DNA from: CAZPLZ01 sp964587525
GTDB lineage: Bacteria > Oederibacteriota > CAKKQC01
Direction of reading: 5' to 3'
Assembly (NCBI GenBank): GCA_964587525.1
Contig: CAZPLZ010000024.1
Span: 1 to 24,295, forward strand
DNA length: 24,295 bases
Shown here: one piece after another, positions 8,094 to 16,900 of the stretch
Layout: each line of letters begins with the position of its first letter
How positions within the stretch are numbered: position 1 is the stretch's first letter
Program-made: the position numbers and the translations under genes
Notes under the pieces: generated by a model
What the model was told of the DNA's origin: nothing
The model's database searches: none
The model's input: the letters and a program-made list of their open reading frames with translations, nothing else

Positions 8094-9392
8094 ATGGCCT
8101 CGAATCGACGGGACGGATACGATGCAATAATCATCGGTGGAGGGCCGGCCGGTGCCACGGCCGCCGCGGTCCTAGCCCAGCAAGGGCGGCATGTGCTGGT
8201 ACTCGAAAAAGAGCAGGGACCTCGGTACCAGATCGGTGAATCCCTGATGCCGTTCTGCTACTTCCCGCTCGAACGCATCGGGGTCATCGAGCAGATGAAA
8301 ACCTCTCGCTTCCCTAAAAAGTACAGCGTCCAGTTCGTCCGCCAGAGCGGGGAGATCTCGCAGCCGTTCTATTTCTTCCAGCACCTGAAGCACGAAGCGT
8401 CCACGACCTGGCAAGTGCTGCGCAGTGAGTTCGACCAGATGCTGCTGTCCAACGCGCGCGCGAAGGGCGCCGAGGTGCGGGAGGGCATGCCCGTCATGGA
8501 GATCGTCTGGGACCGCGACACCGTCCGGGGTGTCCGCGCCCGGGAGCCAGACGGGCACCTCCGGGAATTCCACGCCCCCGTGACCATTGACGCCAGCGGC
8601 CGCAACGCGCTGGCTCAACTGCGCAGTGGCTGGCGCCAGTGGGATCCAGCCCTGAACAAGGTGTCCTTGTGGACATACTACAAGGGCGCACAACGGGATC
8701 CAGGGCTGGATGAGGGCGCCACCACGGTTGCCTACCTGCCAAAGAAAGGCTGGTTCTGGTATATCGCGCTGCCCGACGACGTCGTCAGCGTCGGCATCGT
8801 GGCCAACCAAGACTATCTGTACATGGACACGCGGGATCCGGCGGAGATCTTCGCTCGCGAGGTGGAAAAGAACGCGTGGATCAAGCAACACCTGGCGCCA
8901 GGCAAGCCCTGTGACAGGTTCCGGGTGACGCAGGAATTTTCGTACCGGTCGAAATTCTGCGCGGCCAACGGGCTGGTTCTGGCCGGGGATGCGTTCGCGT
9001 TCCTCGACCCCGTGTTTTCGTCGGGCGTGTTCCTAGCCCTGAAAAGCGGGGTGCTCGCAGCGGATGCCGTGGATGAAGCGCTGAAGAAGGGCGACGTCTC
9101 GGCCTCCTCGTTTGCGGCCTATGGCGCCACGTTTTGCCAGGGCCTGGAAGCCATGCGCAAGCTGGTGTACGCGTTCTACGACCAGGAGTTCAGCATACGC
9201 GAGCTGATCACCAAGCACCCGGCGCTGCGGGGGGACCTGACCGATTGCCTGATCGGAAATCTCTTCAGGGACTTTACCCCCCTGTTCAAAGCCGTCGGTG
9301 AGTTCGCAAAAGTCCCCGAGCCGCTGCCGTACGGTACGCCGCTGACGGCCGATGCCGCCGGACGCGCTCCGGCGCGCCACCACAGCGCGTGA
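8094..9392 (+). CDS. FAD-dependent halogenase-like oxidoreductase
   Basis: 432 residues from the ATG at 8094; a GGAG about nine bases upstream supports it over an in-frame TTG at 8076. The N-terminal FAD site is IIIGGGPAGAT (12-22), followed by an acidic strand end (LEKE). RYQIGESLMP and RFPKKYSVQF (Lys75/Lys76) lie where flavin halogenases carry their active-site lysine. GWFWYIALP (219-227) is close to the WxWxIP signature, with Ala in place of Pro. GDAFAFLDPVFSSGV is typical of the halogenase/geranylgeranyl-reductase superfamily. A halogenase would install Cl or Br on an electron-rich ring using reduced FAD; the Ala substitution leaves a plain monooxygenase or reductase possible. No flavin reductase gene is seen in the window. 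Its 3' end overlaps the glycosyltransferase by four bases. Confidence 0.8.
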   Translation: MASNRRDGYDAIIIGGGPAGATAAAVLAQQGRHVLVLEKEQGPRYQIGESLMPFCYFPLERIGVIEQMKTSRFPKKYSVQFVRQSGEISQPFYFFQHLKHEASTTWQVLRSEFDQMLLSNARAKGAEVREGMPVMEIVWDRDTVRGVRAREPDGHLREFHAPVTIDASGRNALAQLRSGWRQWDPALNKVSLWTYYKGAQRDPGLDEGATTVAYLPKKGWFWYIALPDDVVSVGIVANQDYLYMDTRDPAEIFAREVEKNAWIKQHLAPGKPCDRFRVTQEFSYRSKFCAANGLVLAGDAFAFLDPVFSSGVFLALKSGVLAADAVDEALKKGDVSASSFAAYGATFCQGLEAMRKLVYAFYDQEFSIRELITKHPALRGDLTDCLIGNLFRDFTPLFKAVGEFAKVPEPLPYGTPLTADAAGRAPARHHSA

Positions 9393-10681
9393 GGATCGTC
9401 GGGCTCACCCCGGGGACGGGGACCTTCTACTGCGGCACGTGCCTGCGCGACAACTGGCTGGGGCTGGCCCTCAAGAAGCTGGGCCACGAGATGCTGGTGG
9501 CGCCCATGTACCTGCCCGTCTTAAGCGAAGGGCCGAACCTGGCTGACGGAGCCCCCATGTTTTTCGGCGGGATCAATGTCTACCTCCAGCAGTATCTTCC
9601 ATGGTTTCGCAGTACCCCGCGCTGGATTGACCGGATCTTTGACTCTCCTGCGGCACTGCGGCTGGCGGCTCGCCGCGCCGGCATGACGGCGGCCAAGCAC
9701 TTGGGAGACCTCACCTGCTCCATGCTGAAGGGCGAGGAGGGCCACCAGGCCAAAGAGCTAGACCGGCTCATCGCCTGGCTGAAGTCCGACGGCAAACCCG
9801 ACGTGGTGTGCCTGTCCAACGTGCTCCTGGCCGGGGTGGCCGGGCGGATCAAACGGGATCTGGGGGTGCCGGTGGTGTGTACGCTCCAGGGTGAGGATTT
9901 CTATCTGGACAGCCTGCTACCGCCCTGGCGCGAGCAGGCCTGGGCGGAGCTCTCCGCGAGGGCTCAGCACATCGACGCGTTCATCGCGGTCAGCCAATAC
10001 TACGGGGACGTGATGCAGAAACGGCTCGGCCTTCCGCCAGAGAAAGTGCACGTCGTGCACAACGGCATCCTGCTTGACGGCTACGAACCCGCCGCCCAGT
10101 CGCCCAATCCACCCGTGATAGGTTTCTTGTCCCGGCTCTGCCACATGAAAGGCTTGGACACCTTCATTGAGGCCTTTGTGATCTTGAAGCAGCGGGGCCG
10201 GACCAGTGGGTTGAAACTCAGGGCCGCCGGCACCATGACAAAATTTGATGAGCCCTTTGTTGGGGCGATGCGCAAACGCCTGGCCACCTCCGGCTTCCTG
10301 CGTGATGCCGAGTTTTTGCCGAACGTCAGCCGCGAAGAAAAGCAAGCGTTTCTTAAGACGGTGTCGGTCCTGTCGGTCCCTGCGACGTATGGCGAGTCGT
10401 TCGGGCTGTACCTCCTCGAAGCGCTGGCCGCGGGAGTGCCTGTCGTCCAGCCTCGGCATGCGGCCTTCCCGGAGCTGATCGAGGCCACCGGGGGCGGCAA
10501 ACTCTGCGAGCCGGACAGCCCAGAATCGCTGGCTTTAGAGCTCGAAAACCTGCTGGTCAACCAGGAGGAGGCACAAGCTCTCGGCCGGCGAGGCCGCGAA
10601 GCAGTGAACGCGCGCTTTACAATGGAACGCATGGGGGAAGGTGTGGCTAAGGTACTGCAGCGGGTCTCGGCCCGGACCTGA
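9389..10681 (+). CDS. Glycosyltransferase family 4 (GT-B) protein
   Basis: 430 residues from a GTG that overlaps the upstream stop (GTGA). The N-terminus has the short first strand of GT-B enzymes followed by a glycine-rich loop (MRIVGLTPGTGTFYCG). The hinge has VHVVHNGI and VIGFLSRLCHMKGLDTFIEAF. The C-terminal donor site has the EX7E pattern in GESFGLYLLEALAAGVPVV, as in retaining GT4 enzymes that use nucleotide sugars. It sits in the middle of the run, so it may glycosylate the pathway product, but the acceptor and sugar are unknown. The thioesterase follows two bases after the stop. Confidence 0.9.
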   Translation: MRIVGLTPGTGTFYCGTCLRDNWLGLALKKLGHEMLVAPMYLPVLSEGPNLADGAPMFFGGINVYLQQYLPWFRSTPRWIDRIFDSPAALRLAARRAGMTAAKHLGDLTCSMLKGEEGHQAKELDRLIAWLKSDGKPDVVCLSNVLLAGVAGRIKRDLGVPVVCTLQGEDFYLDSLLPPWREQAWAELSARAQHIDAFIAVSQYYGDVMQKRLGLPPEKVHVVHNGILLDGYEPAAQSPNPPVIGFLSRLCHMKGLDTFIEAFVILKQRGRTSGLKLRAAGTMTKFDEPFVGAMRKRLATSGFLRDAEFLPNVSREEKQAFLKTVSVLSVPATYGESFGLYLLEALAAGVPVVQPRHAAFPELIEATGGGKLCEPDSPESLALELENLLVNQEEAQALGRRGREAVNARFTMERMGEGVAKVLQRVSART

Positions 10682-10683
10682 CC

Positions 10684-11127
10684 ATGCCGTACGAGTTCAA
10701 GATCACCCGGCGGGTCGAGTTCGCCGAAACCGACATGGCGGGGATCATGCATTTCTCAAATTTTTTCCGGCTCATGGAGGTCGCAGAATGCGCGTTCTTC
10801 CGTTCCCTGGGAAGTTCCATCCACACGACGGTCTCCAGTCAGGGCGTGGGCTGGCCTCGAGTGCATGCGGCCTGTGAATACAAGGCGCCCCTGAAGTTCG
10901 AGGATGAGGTGGAAGTCCACCTCCTGGTGCGCGAGGTGAAGGAAAAGTCCATCGGGTACACCTTCATCTTCCGCAAGCCCGGCGGTGGTCCGCCGGTGGA
11001 GGTGGCACGGGGCTCGGTGACGGCCGTCTACACGGTGAAGGATGGGAGCGGGGCGATGAAAGCGGTCCCGATCCCGAAGGCCATTGCAGAGAAACTCGAA
11101 GTGGCCCCGCCAGCGCTCCTCGCCTAA
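10684..11127 (+). CDS. Acyl-CoA thioesterase, 4-hydroxybenzoyl-CoA thioesterase (YbgC-like) family
   Basis: 147 residues, a single hot-dog domain of normal length. The active-site region FAETDMAGIMHFSNFFRLMEVAE contains Asp17 in the family arrangement D-x-x-G-x-x-H-x-x-x-(Y/F). The family hydrolyses aryl- or acyl-CoA or ACP thioesters; members near aryl polyene and hydroxybenzoate genes are common. Here a PaaK-like ligase gene lies 88 bp downstream and a chorismate-lyase-like gene upstream, so an aryl thioester is a reasonable substrate guess. The ATG lies two bases after the glycosyltransferase stop, so translation is probably coupled. Family is firm, substrate unknown. Confidence 0.88.
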   Translation: MPYEFKITRRVEFAETDMAGIMHFSNFFRLMEVAECAFFRSLGSSIHTTVSSQGVGWPRVHAACEYKAPLKFEDEVEVHLLVREVKEKSIGYTFIFRKPGGGPPVEVARGSVTAVYTVKDGSGAMKAVPIPKAIAEKLEVAPPALLA

Positions 11128-11150
11128 AGAACGCAATACCCATGCGCGCG

Positions 11151-11203
11151 TCACCCCCTCTCCCTCTCCCCCACTCTGTGGGGGAGAGGGGAGGGTGAGG
11201 GGG
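11151..11203. repeat. C/G-rich hairpin repeat, copy 1
   Basis: The core is a perfect 13-bp inverted repeat: CCCTCTCCCCCAC at 11162-11174 pairs with 11178-11190 across a TCT loop. An outer pair TCACCC (11151-11156) and GGGTGA (11193-11198) closes it. A second copy of the same design is at 17305-17365. Hairpins of this kind are scattered through many GC-rich genomes as small intergenic repeats. This copy lies between the thioesterase stop and the GTG of the CoA ligase, and its G-rich right arm ends about 11 bases before that GTG, so it may influence ribosome access. Confidence 0.8.
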
Positions 11204-11214
11204 AAAGAACAGCG

Positions 11215-12576
11215 GTGCCCGAGGCCGGACTTCCAAGTCGCTCCGCCATCGAGGCAGAGCAACTTGTCAAATTGCGTGCATTGCTAGTGGAGCTGGAACC
11301 CCGGAATTCCTTTTATGGCCCCAGACTGCGATCAGCCGGGCTGACGCCCCCGCAAACGAACCTGGAAGTGTTCCAGGCCCGGATGCCGTTCACGCTCAAG
11401 CATGAACTTGCCGCTGACCAGCGCACCTATCCACCCTACGGGACAAACCTGACCTTTCCGCTTGAACGCTACACACGCTTCCATCAGACCAGCGCCACTA
11501 CCGGAGTGCCGATGCGCTGGCTGGACACTCCCGAGAGCTGGGAGGCCATGCTCGACAACTGGATCCGGGTGTACCAGGCCGCGGGAGTAAAGGGATCTGA
11601 CCGGATCTTCTTTGCGTTCTCCTTCGGGCCGTTCCTCGGATTTTGGACAGCGTTCGAGGCGGGAGCCCGTCTGGGCTGCCTGTGCCTTCCGGGCGGGGGC
11701 CTCTCCAGCTTGGCGCGGCTGCAAGTCATTCTGGACAACCGCGCGACGGTGCTGTGCCTGACGCCGACCTACGCCATCCGGCTGGCCGAGGCAGCCGCCG
11801 AGGAAAAGGTTGATCTCACGGGAACAAGCGTCAGAACGCTGATCGTAGCGGGGGAACCCGGGGGTAGTCTTCCCCAGATGCGTCGGCGCATCGTACAACT
11901 CTGGCATGGCGCCCGAGTGGTAGATCATCACGGCATGACGGAAACAGGTCCCGTCAGCTACGAGTGTCCTGCGCGGCCCGGTGTCCTGCACGTGATGGAG
12001 ATGTCCTATCTGGCAGAGGTGATCGATCCGGCGAGCGGCCAGCCAGCCAGCTCCGGCAGCACAGGCGAACTCGTGCTTACGACCCTGACTCGCACGGGAT
12101 CCCCGGTACTCCGGTATCGCACCGGCGACCTGGTAAAGCCGGCCCCGCCCTCCACCTGCGCCTGCGGCTCGTCTGAGCTTGCCCTGGAAGGCGGCATCCT
12201 AGGGCGGTCGGACGACATGGTGATCATCCGGGGTGGCAACCTCCACCCCAGCGCGGTCGAGGAGGTCGTGTGGTCAGTGGACGGGGTAGCGGAATACCGA
12301 GTAGAGGTGCGCACAAACCGCGCGCTAGCCGAACTGAACCTGAAAGTGGAAGCCCGGCCCGGCGTCGTCGGCAAGGCGTCGCTGGCCCGGCGGCTCGAAT
12401 CAGCGCTGCGCGCAGCCTTTAATCTACGAATCCCGGTCACCCTCGTCCCCCGGGGCACTCTCCCCCGCTTCGAGCTGAAAGCCAAGCGGTGGGTGCGGCT
12501 GCCAGAGGACGGCCCTCCGCTGATCCGGAGAAAGAAAAAGAAAACGAAAGGAAGGAAGAGGAAGCAGAGCAGATGA
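11215..12576 (+). CDS. PaaK-like (phenylacetate-CoA ligase family) AMP-forming ligase
   Basis: 453 residues, near the family's length. It shows the adenylation motifs in order: TSATTGVPMRW (the phosphate loop), DHHGMTETGP, RYRTGDLV, GRSDDMVIIRGGNLHPSAVEEVV, and a C-terminal RFELKAKRW holding the likely catalytic lysine. PaaK-type enzymes make aryl-CoA thioesters from arylacetates or benzoates through an acyl-adenylate. The C-terminus has a strongly basic tail (RRKKKKTKGRKRKQSR) that is not part of the domain. The GTG at 11215 is the first good start after the hairpin repeat; the G-rich arm of that repeat would have to serve as the ribosome binding site. With the chorismate-lyase-like and thioesterase genes it makes a coherent aryl-CoA set. 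Confidence 0.85.
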   Translation: MPEAGLPSRSAIEAEQLVKLRALLVELEPRNSFYGPRLRSAGLTPPQTNLEVFQARMPFTLKHELAADQRTYPPYGTNLTFPLERYTRFHQTSATTGVPMRWLDTPESWEAMLDNWIRVYQAAGVKGSDRIFFAFSFGPFLGFWTAFEAGARLGCLCLPGGGLSSLARLQVILDNRATVLCLTPTYAIRLAEAAAEEKVDLTGTSVRTLIVAGEPGGSLPQMRRRIVQLWHGARVVDHHGMTETGPVSYECPARPGVLHVMEMSYLAEVIDPASGQPASSGSTGELVLTTLTRTGSPVLRYRTGDLVKPAPPSTCACGSSELALEGGILGRSDDMVIIRGGNLHPSAVEEVVWSVDGVAEYRVEVRTNRALAELNLKVEARPGVVGKASLARRLESALRAAFNLRIPVTLVPRGTLPRFELKAKRWVRLPEDGPPLIRRKKKKTKGRKRKQSR

Positions 12577-12690
12577 GTTCCAGTAGCTAGATGTGCTGTA
12601 GCCCTAACCTGCAATATCTTGAGTCCAATAGAATGACCTTTATGGAAGAAACATCACGATAAAACTGGCACCAGACCTTGACTAAAATTT

Positions 12691-12706
12691 GTATGGCGTG
12701 CCACAC
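12691..12706. promoter_or_regulatory. Imperfect palindrome upstream of hicB-like gene, possible operator
   Basis: GTATGGCGTGCCACAC matches its own complement at six of eight pairs. A TTGACT lies just upstream at 12678-12683 as a possible -35, though no good -10 is visible at the right spacing. It would fit an autoregulatory site for a HicB-type DNA-binding antitoxin, but this is a guess. Confidence 0.25.
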
Positions 12707-12732
12707 TTGTTTCTGTAAGGAGAGACGAGAAA

Positions 12733-12771
12733 TTGAAAGATTACTTGTCGCTTACTACCGGGGGTACATAG
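12733..12771 (+). other. 12-codon leader ORF with strong ribosome binding site before hicB-like gene
   Basis: A TTG-started ORF (MKDYLSLTTGGT) is preceded by AAGGAGAG (12717-12724) at eight bases, and it ends one base before the HicB-like ATG. It may be a leader peptide that couples translation, or a remnant of another reading of the antitoxin start. It could be chance. Confidence 0.2.
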
Positions 12772-12772
12772 C

Positions 12773-13102
12773 ATGAAGGCAGAAATCGTCAGTCGGGACG
12801 GTAAGATTGTGCGGTACACATTGCCTTTGGAGATCTTCAAGGAAGGCAAAGTGTATGTCGCACATTGTTCGGCACTGAGGTTAGCATCTCATGGTCGTAC
12901 CCGGCAGGGAGCTGAGAGGGCATTTCAGGAGGCTGCAGCCCTGTTCTTTGAGGAACTTCAGCGATTGGGAACACTCAAGGATGTGCTCCGAGAGTGCGGG
13001 TGGGAAAGAGCACCAGCGAGTACTCCCAAGACGGCTTATACTGTTCCCCCACAAATTTGGCGGAGTGAAATCACCATAAAGCCGGTCAGCAAGCCGCGCT
13101 AG
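12773..13102 (+). CDS. HicB-like antitoxin domain protein
   Basis: 109 residues. A short beta-rich N-terminus (MKAEIVSRDGKIVRYTLPLEIF) leads into GKVYVAHCSALRLASHGRT and a helix (GAERAFQEAAALFFEEL), the pattern of the HicB antitoxin fold, which neutralises the HicA mRNA interferase. LKDVLRECGWE is typical of a subgroup with a C-terminal extension in place of the usual HTH or RHH domain. It sits between the CoA ligase and the ABC transporter and belongs to neither functionally. An apparent HicA remnant follows nine bases later, so the antitoxin may now be an orphan. Confidence 0.65.
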   Translation: MKAEIVSRDGKIVRYTLPLEIFKEGKVYVAHCSALRLASHGRTRQGAERAFQEAAALFFEELQRLGTLKDVLRECGWERAPASTPKTAYTVPPQIWRSEITIKPVSKPR

Positions 13103-13111
13103 CAAGAGTCA

Positions 13112-13213
13112 GTGCCGCGGCTTACCCCGCTTTCCCCTCGCCGTTTCCGCGAGTATTTGAAAATTTGCTGCGTTGGTTGGGACATCATAGGCATCGGAAA
13201 TAATGTTTGGTAA
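13112..13213 (+). pseudogene. Truncated HicA-like toxin remnant
   Basis: A GTG nine bases after the HicB-like stop opens MPRLTPLSPRRFREYLKI, which resembles the start of HicA toxins (M-P-x-L-x-x-(V/L)-S-x-R-x-(V/L)-x-x-x-L). The frame then continues for only 16 more codons and stops at 13211-13213 without the GSH motif that contains the catalytic histidine. No other frame restores that motif. The 3' part has probably been lost or scrambled. The next gene starts three bases later, so the deletion may have fused the TA locus to the ABC operon promoter region. Confidence 0.4.
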
Positions 13214-13215
13214 AC

Positions 13216-13893
13216 ATGCTTGATCTTCAAAACATCTCAAAGCGGTATGAGGCACCCGGAGGGGATGAGGCTCCGCTTGTGCTCAAGGACATCACCCTGC
13301 GCCTTGAGGTCGGTGAAGCCGTGGCCATCCTCGGTCCTTCCGGATCGGGCAAGAGCACCCTGCTGAACATCATCGGCGGCCTGGACCGGCCAACCTCCGG
13401 CCGCGTGCTGTTTGACGGCAAGGATTTGGCGCAGGTTTCTGAATCTGAACTCGCTAAGATCCGGAGTCAGGACATCGGGTTTGTCTTTCAATTCCATCAC
13501 CTCCTGCCCCAGTTAACCGTATGGGAAAACGTCCTGGTCCCCGCACTGGCGACGGAGCCTCAGGTTCCCCTGCAAGTGACCGAGGACCGGGCGCGGCGGC
13601 TGCTCGAACGGGTGGGGTTGCTCCCCCGCCTTGCCTACAGGCCGGGCCAGCTTTCTGGCGGCGAACGCCAGCGCGCAGCGGTGGTCCGCTCCCTCATCAA
13701 CAGCCCCAGGCTGCTGCTGGCAGACGAACCCACCGGCTCCCTGGACCGCGCCTCAGCCGAAGCGCTCGCCGAGCTTTTGGTCGAACTCAACCGCGAGGAA
13801 AAGGTCACCTTGATCGCGGTCACGCACGCCCAGGTCCTGGCTACGAAGTTGCCGCGGGTCTTCGAGCTGCGGGACGGTGTCCTCGTTTCCTAA
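13216..13893 (+). CDS. ABC transporter ATP-binding protein, LolD/MacB type
   Basis: 225 residues from the ATG at 13216 (an in-frame TTG lies three codons upstream). All nucleotide-binding motifs are present: Walker A GPSGSGKST (40-48), Q-loop FQFHHLLPQLT (about 91-101), signature LSGGERQR (146-153), Walker B LLLADEP (166-172) and the switch histidine in VTHAQ. Size and sequence match the LolD/MacB/FtsE group, which powers mechanotransmission by FtsX-like permeases rather than classical import. The permease gene starts within ten bases of its stop, so the two proteins almost certainly work together. Confidence 0.95.
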   Translation: MLDLQNISKRYEAPGGDEAPLVLKDITLRLEVGEAVAILGPSGSGKSTLLNIIGGLDRPTSGRVLFDGKDLAQVSESELAKIRSQDIGFVFQFHHLLPQLTVWENVLVPALATEPQVPLQVTEDRARRLLERVGLLPRLAYRPGQLSGGERQRAAVVRSLINSPRLLLADEPTGSLDRASAEALAELLVELNREEKVTLIAVTHAQVLATKLPRVFELRDGVLVS

Positions 13894-13902
13894 TCACGCG
13901 TG

Positions 13903-16900
13903 ATGCTGACTGACCGGACACTGATAGTCCGGAGCCTGAGGTATTACTGGCGGCGTCACGCGGTCGTTGTCCTGGGCGCAGCCACCGGATGTGCCATCCT
14001 GACCGGCGCGCTGGCCGTGGGAGACTCAGTGCGGTACAGCCTCAAACGCATCATGCTCGAGCGACTGGGAGAAGTGGAGCTGGCTCTTCAGCTCAAGGAC
14101 CGCACGGTTCGCGCCACCCTGGCGGAACGCCTGGCGCCTTCCCTCCAGGCAGTGGTGGCTCCGGTGCTCCACCTGCCCGCCACCGCCATCAACCCCAGCG
14201 ATAACACGCGGGCCAACCGGGTGCAGGTCTACGGAGTGGACCATCGGTTCTGGCGGCTCATGGGGAAAAATCTTGCCCGCGACGCCGCTGCCGAAGAGGG
14301 AGCCATCCTCAACGCACGGATGTCCAGGCGGCTCGGCATCCAGCAAGGGGGGACCGTGTTGCTACGTCTCAAACGATCCACCCCACTGCCTGGGGACGCG
14401 TTGTTTTCTCCCGAGGAGGATCACTCCATGGCCCTCCGCCTGCCGGTGACAGCGGTAGCGCCGGACACGGGGCCCGGCCGGTTCAGCTTGCGCACGGACA
14501 CCCCGGCGGCTCTGAACGTCTTTGTCTCTCTGACGACTCTCCAAAAGACCGTGGATCTTTCTGGTCAGGCCAACCTCCTCCTGGTTGGGCGTGGCACCAG
14601 CACACCATTGACCGTCCAAGGAGCCGACGTAGCGCTCAGGAAATCGTGGCAGCTTGCAGATGCAAGGCTTGAACTCCGGGAGCTGCCGGATCAGCAAGCC
14701 CTCGAGTTGCGCACGGACCGTGTGTTTCTGGATCCGCCGACGGTGCGCTCTACCGAACGTGCCGCGCCCGGGGCGACCGGAGTGCTTGCCTATCTGGTCA
14801 ACGAGCTTCGAGTGGGTGATCGCGCCACTCCTTATTCCATGGTGGCGGCGGTGGGCGTGCCGCAGGGTACTCCGTCACATCCACGCGCGCCCGGGGCATG
14901 GCGCACCACACCGCCCACCGTGGGAATGCGTGACGATGAAATCCTGCTTCATCCCTGGGTAGCGGAGGACCTTCAGGCCAAACCCGGCGACAGACTCCGG
15001 CTCGCGTACTTGGTGCTGGGGCCTATGCGGAACCTTAAGGAACAGACTGCGGAGTTCCGGGTACGAAAGATTCTTCCAGCCGAGCATCCCTGGTGGGACC
15101 CTGAGCTGATGCCGCTGTTTCCAGGCTTGGAAGCAAGCGAGAACTGCCGGGACTGGGACCCCGGCTATCCCCTTGATCTCAGCCAGATCCGGAAGAAAGA
15201 CGAGGACTACTGGGACCGATACCGGGGAACCCCTAAGGCGTTTGTCACCCTGGCGGCAGGGCAACGGATGTGGGCCAACCGGTTCGGAAATCTCACGGCC
15301 GTCCGTTATCCGCTGGATGGATCGACCCGGCAAGAAGTGAAGGAGGCCATACGAGCCTCACTGGATCCGTCCACCCTCGGCTTGTTCTTCCGGCCCGTGA
15401 AGGCGCAGGCGCTGGCAGCGGTCGGGCAGGCGGTGAACTTCGGACACCTGTTTCTGGGATTCAGCTTCTTCCTTATTATTGCTGCCCTCTCGCTGACGGC
15501 ACTGTTCTTTGCCTTCGGCGTGGAGCAACGCGCGGAAGAAATTGGAACGCTTCTGGCGCTGGGCTTCACCCCATCCCGCGTCCGCCGTCTGCTCTGGATG
15601 GAAGGCGCCACCCTGGCGGTTGTGGGAGGCCTGCTGGGCGCCGCAGGAGGGGTCGCATACACCCAGGGAACTCTCTACGGTCTCACCAGCCTCTGGCAGG
15701 ATGCGGTGGGTGGGGTTTCGCTCACCTACCACGTGGAGCCCACGACCCTCATCGCTGGAACGCTGGCAGGTATCTGCTGCGCAATCCTGGCGATCACCGT
15801 GAACGTGCGCCGGCAGGCCAGGCGGCCAGTCCGGGAGCTACTGGCGCCAGGGGCAAGCGTATCGGTGGCGCCAGCCTCGGACGTCCCTGCGCGGCCGAAG
15901 ACCCGGACAGGACTCTGGATCGCCCTGGGCTCATCGGCCGGAGCCCTGGGGCTGTTAGGCGTGATGGCAGCCAGCCAGGGTGCGCCTTCGGCAGCGGCTT
16001 TCTTTGCCGCAGGCGCCTTGCTCCTGACCGGTGGATTGGGACTGTGCCACTGGCTCCTGACGGTCTGGGACCGGGCCTCCGGAACCCGAAGGTTCACCTT
16101 AGGCGGCTTTGCTCTCCGGAACGTCGCACGCCGGCGCGGGCGCAGCCTGGCAACCGTGTGGTTGCTGGCCTGCGGGAGCTTTCTCATCGTGGCGGTCAGC
16201 GCCAACCGGCATGATCCACACAAGAAGGCCCACCATCCTTCCTCAGGAACCGGAGGCTTTGCCCTCGTGGGCGAGTCCACGTTGCCGGTGTTACGCGACT
16301 TGAACAGCCAGGAAGGCCGCGAGCACGCCGGGCTGACGGCCGAAGACATGGAGGGTGTTTCGGTTGTCTCACTCCGTGTCCGTGATGGTGATGATGCGAG
16401 TTGCCTGAGCTTGAACCGCGCCCAGGTGCCCCGCCTGCTGGGAGTCAATCCACAGTTGCTCAAGGGGCGTTTCACATTCATGAAGACTTTTCCGAAACCA
16501 CAGAAAGGCGACGACGCCTGGCAGTTGCTTGACCGCCCATTTGAGGGTGATGTGGTTCCGGCTATAGGCGATCAGGCCACCGTGGTCTGGGGGCTTGGGA
16601 AATCCGTGGGCGAGACGATACCCTTCACCAACGAGGCAGGCACGACCGTCCAGCTTCTGATCGTAGGCATCCTGGCCGACTCGATGCTCCAGGGCAGCCT
16701 CCTCGTTGCCGAGGACACCCTGGTGAGGCAGTTCCCCTCCACAAGTGGCTACCGGCTGTTCTTGATTGATGCGCCGCCCGGGAGAGCGCGCGAAGTCGCC
16801 GGGGCCCTGGACCGCGCGCTGGAAGATCTGGGGATGGACCTTAAACCGGCTGCGGATCGCTTGGCCGAGTTCAAGACCATCGAAAACACCTACCTGTCAA

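Noticed and set aside
12694..12709. TGGCGTGCCACACTTG as a sigma-54 promoter
   Set aside because: The distance between the GG and the expected GC is two bases too long and the GC is absent.
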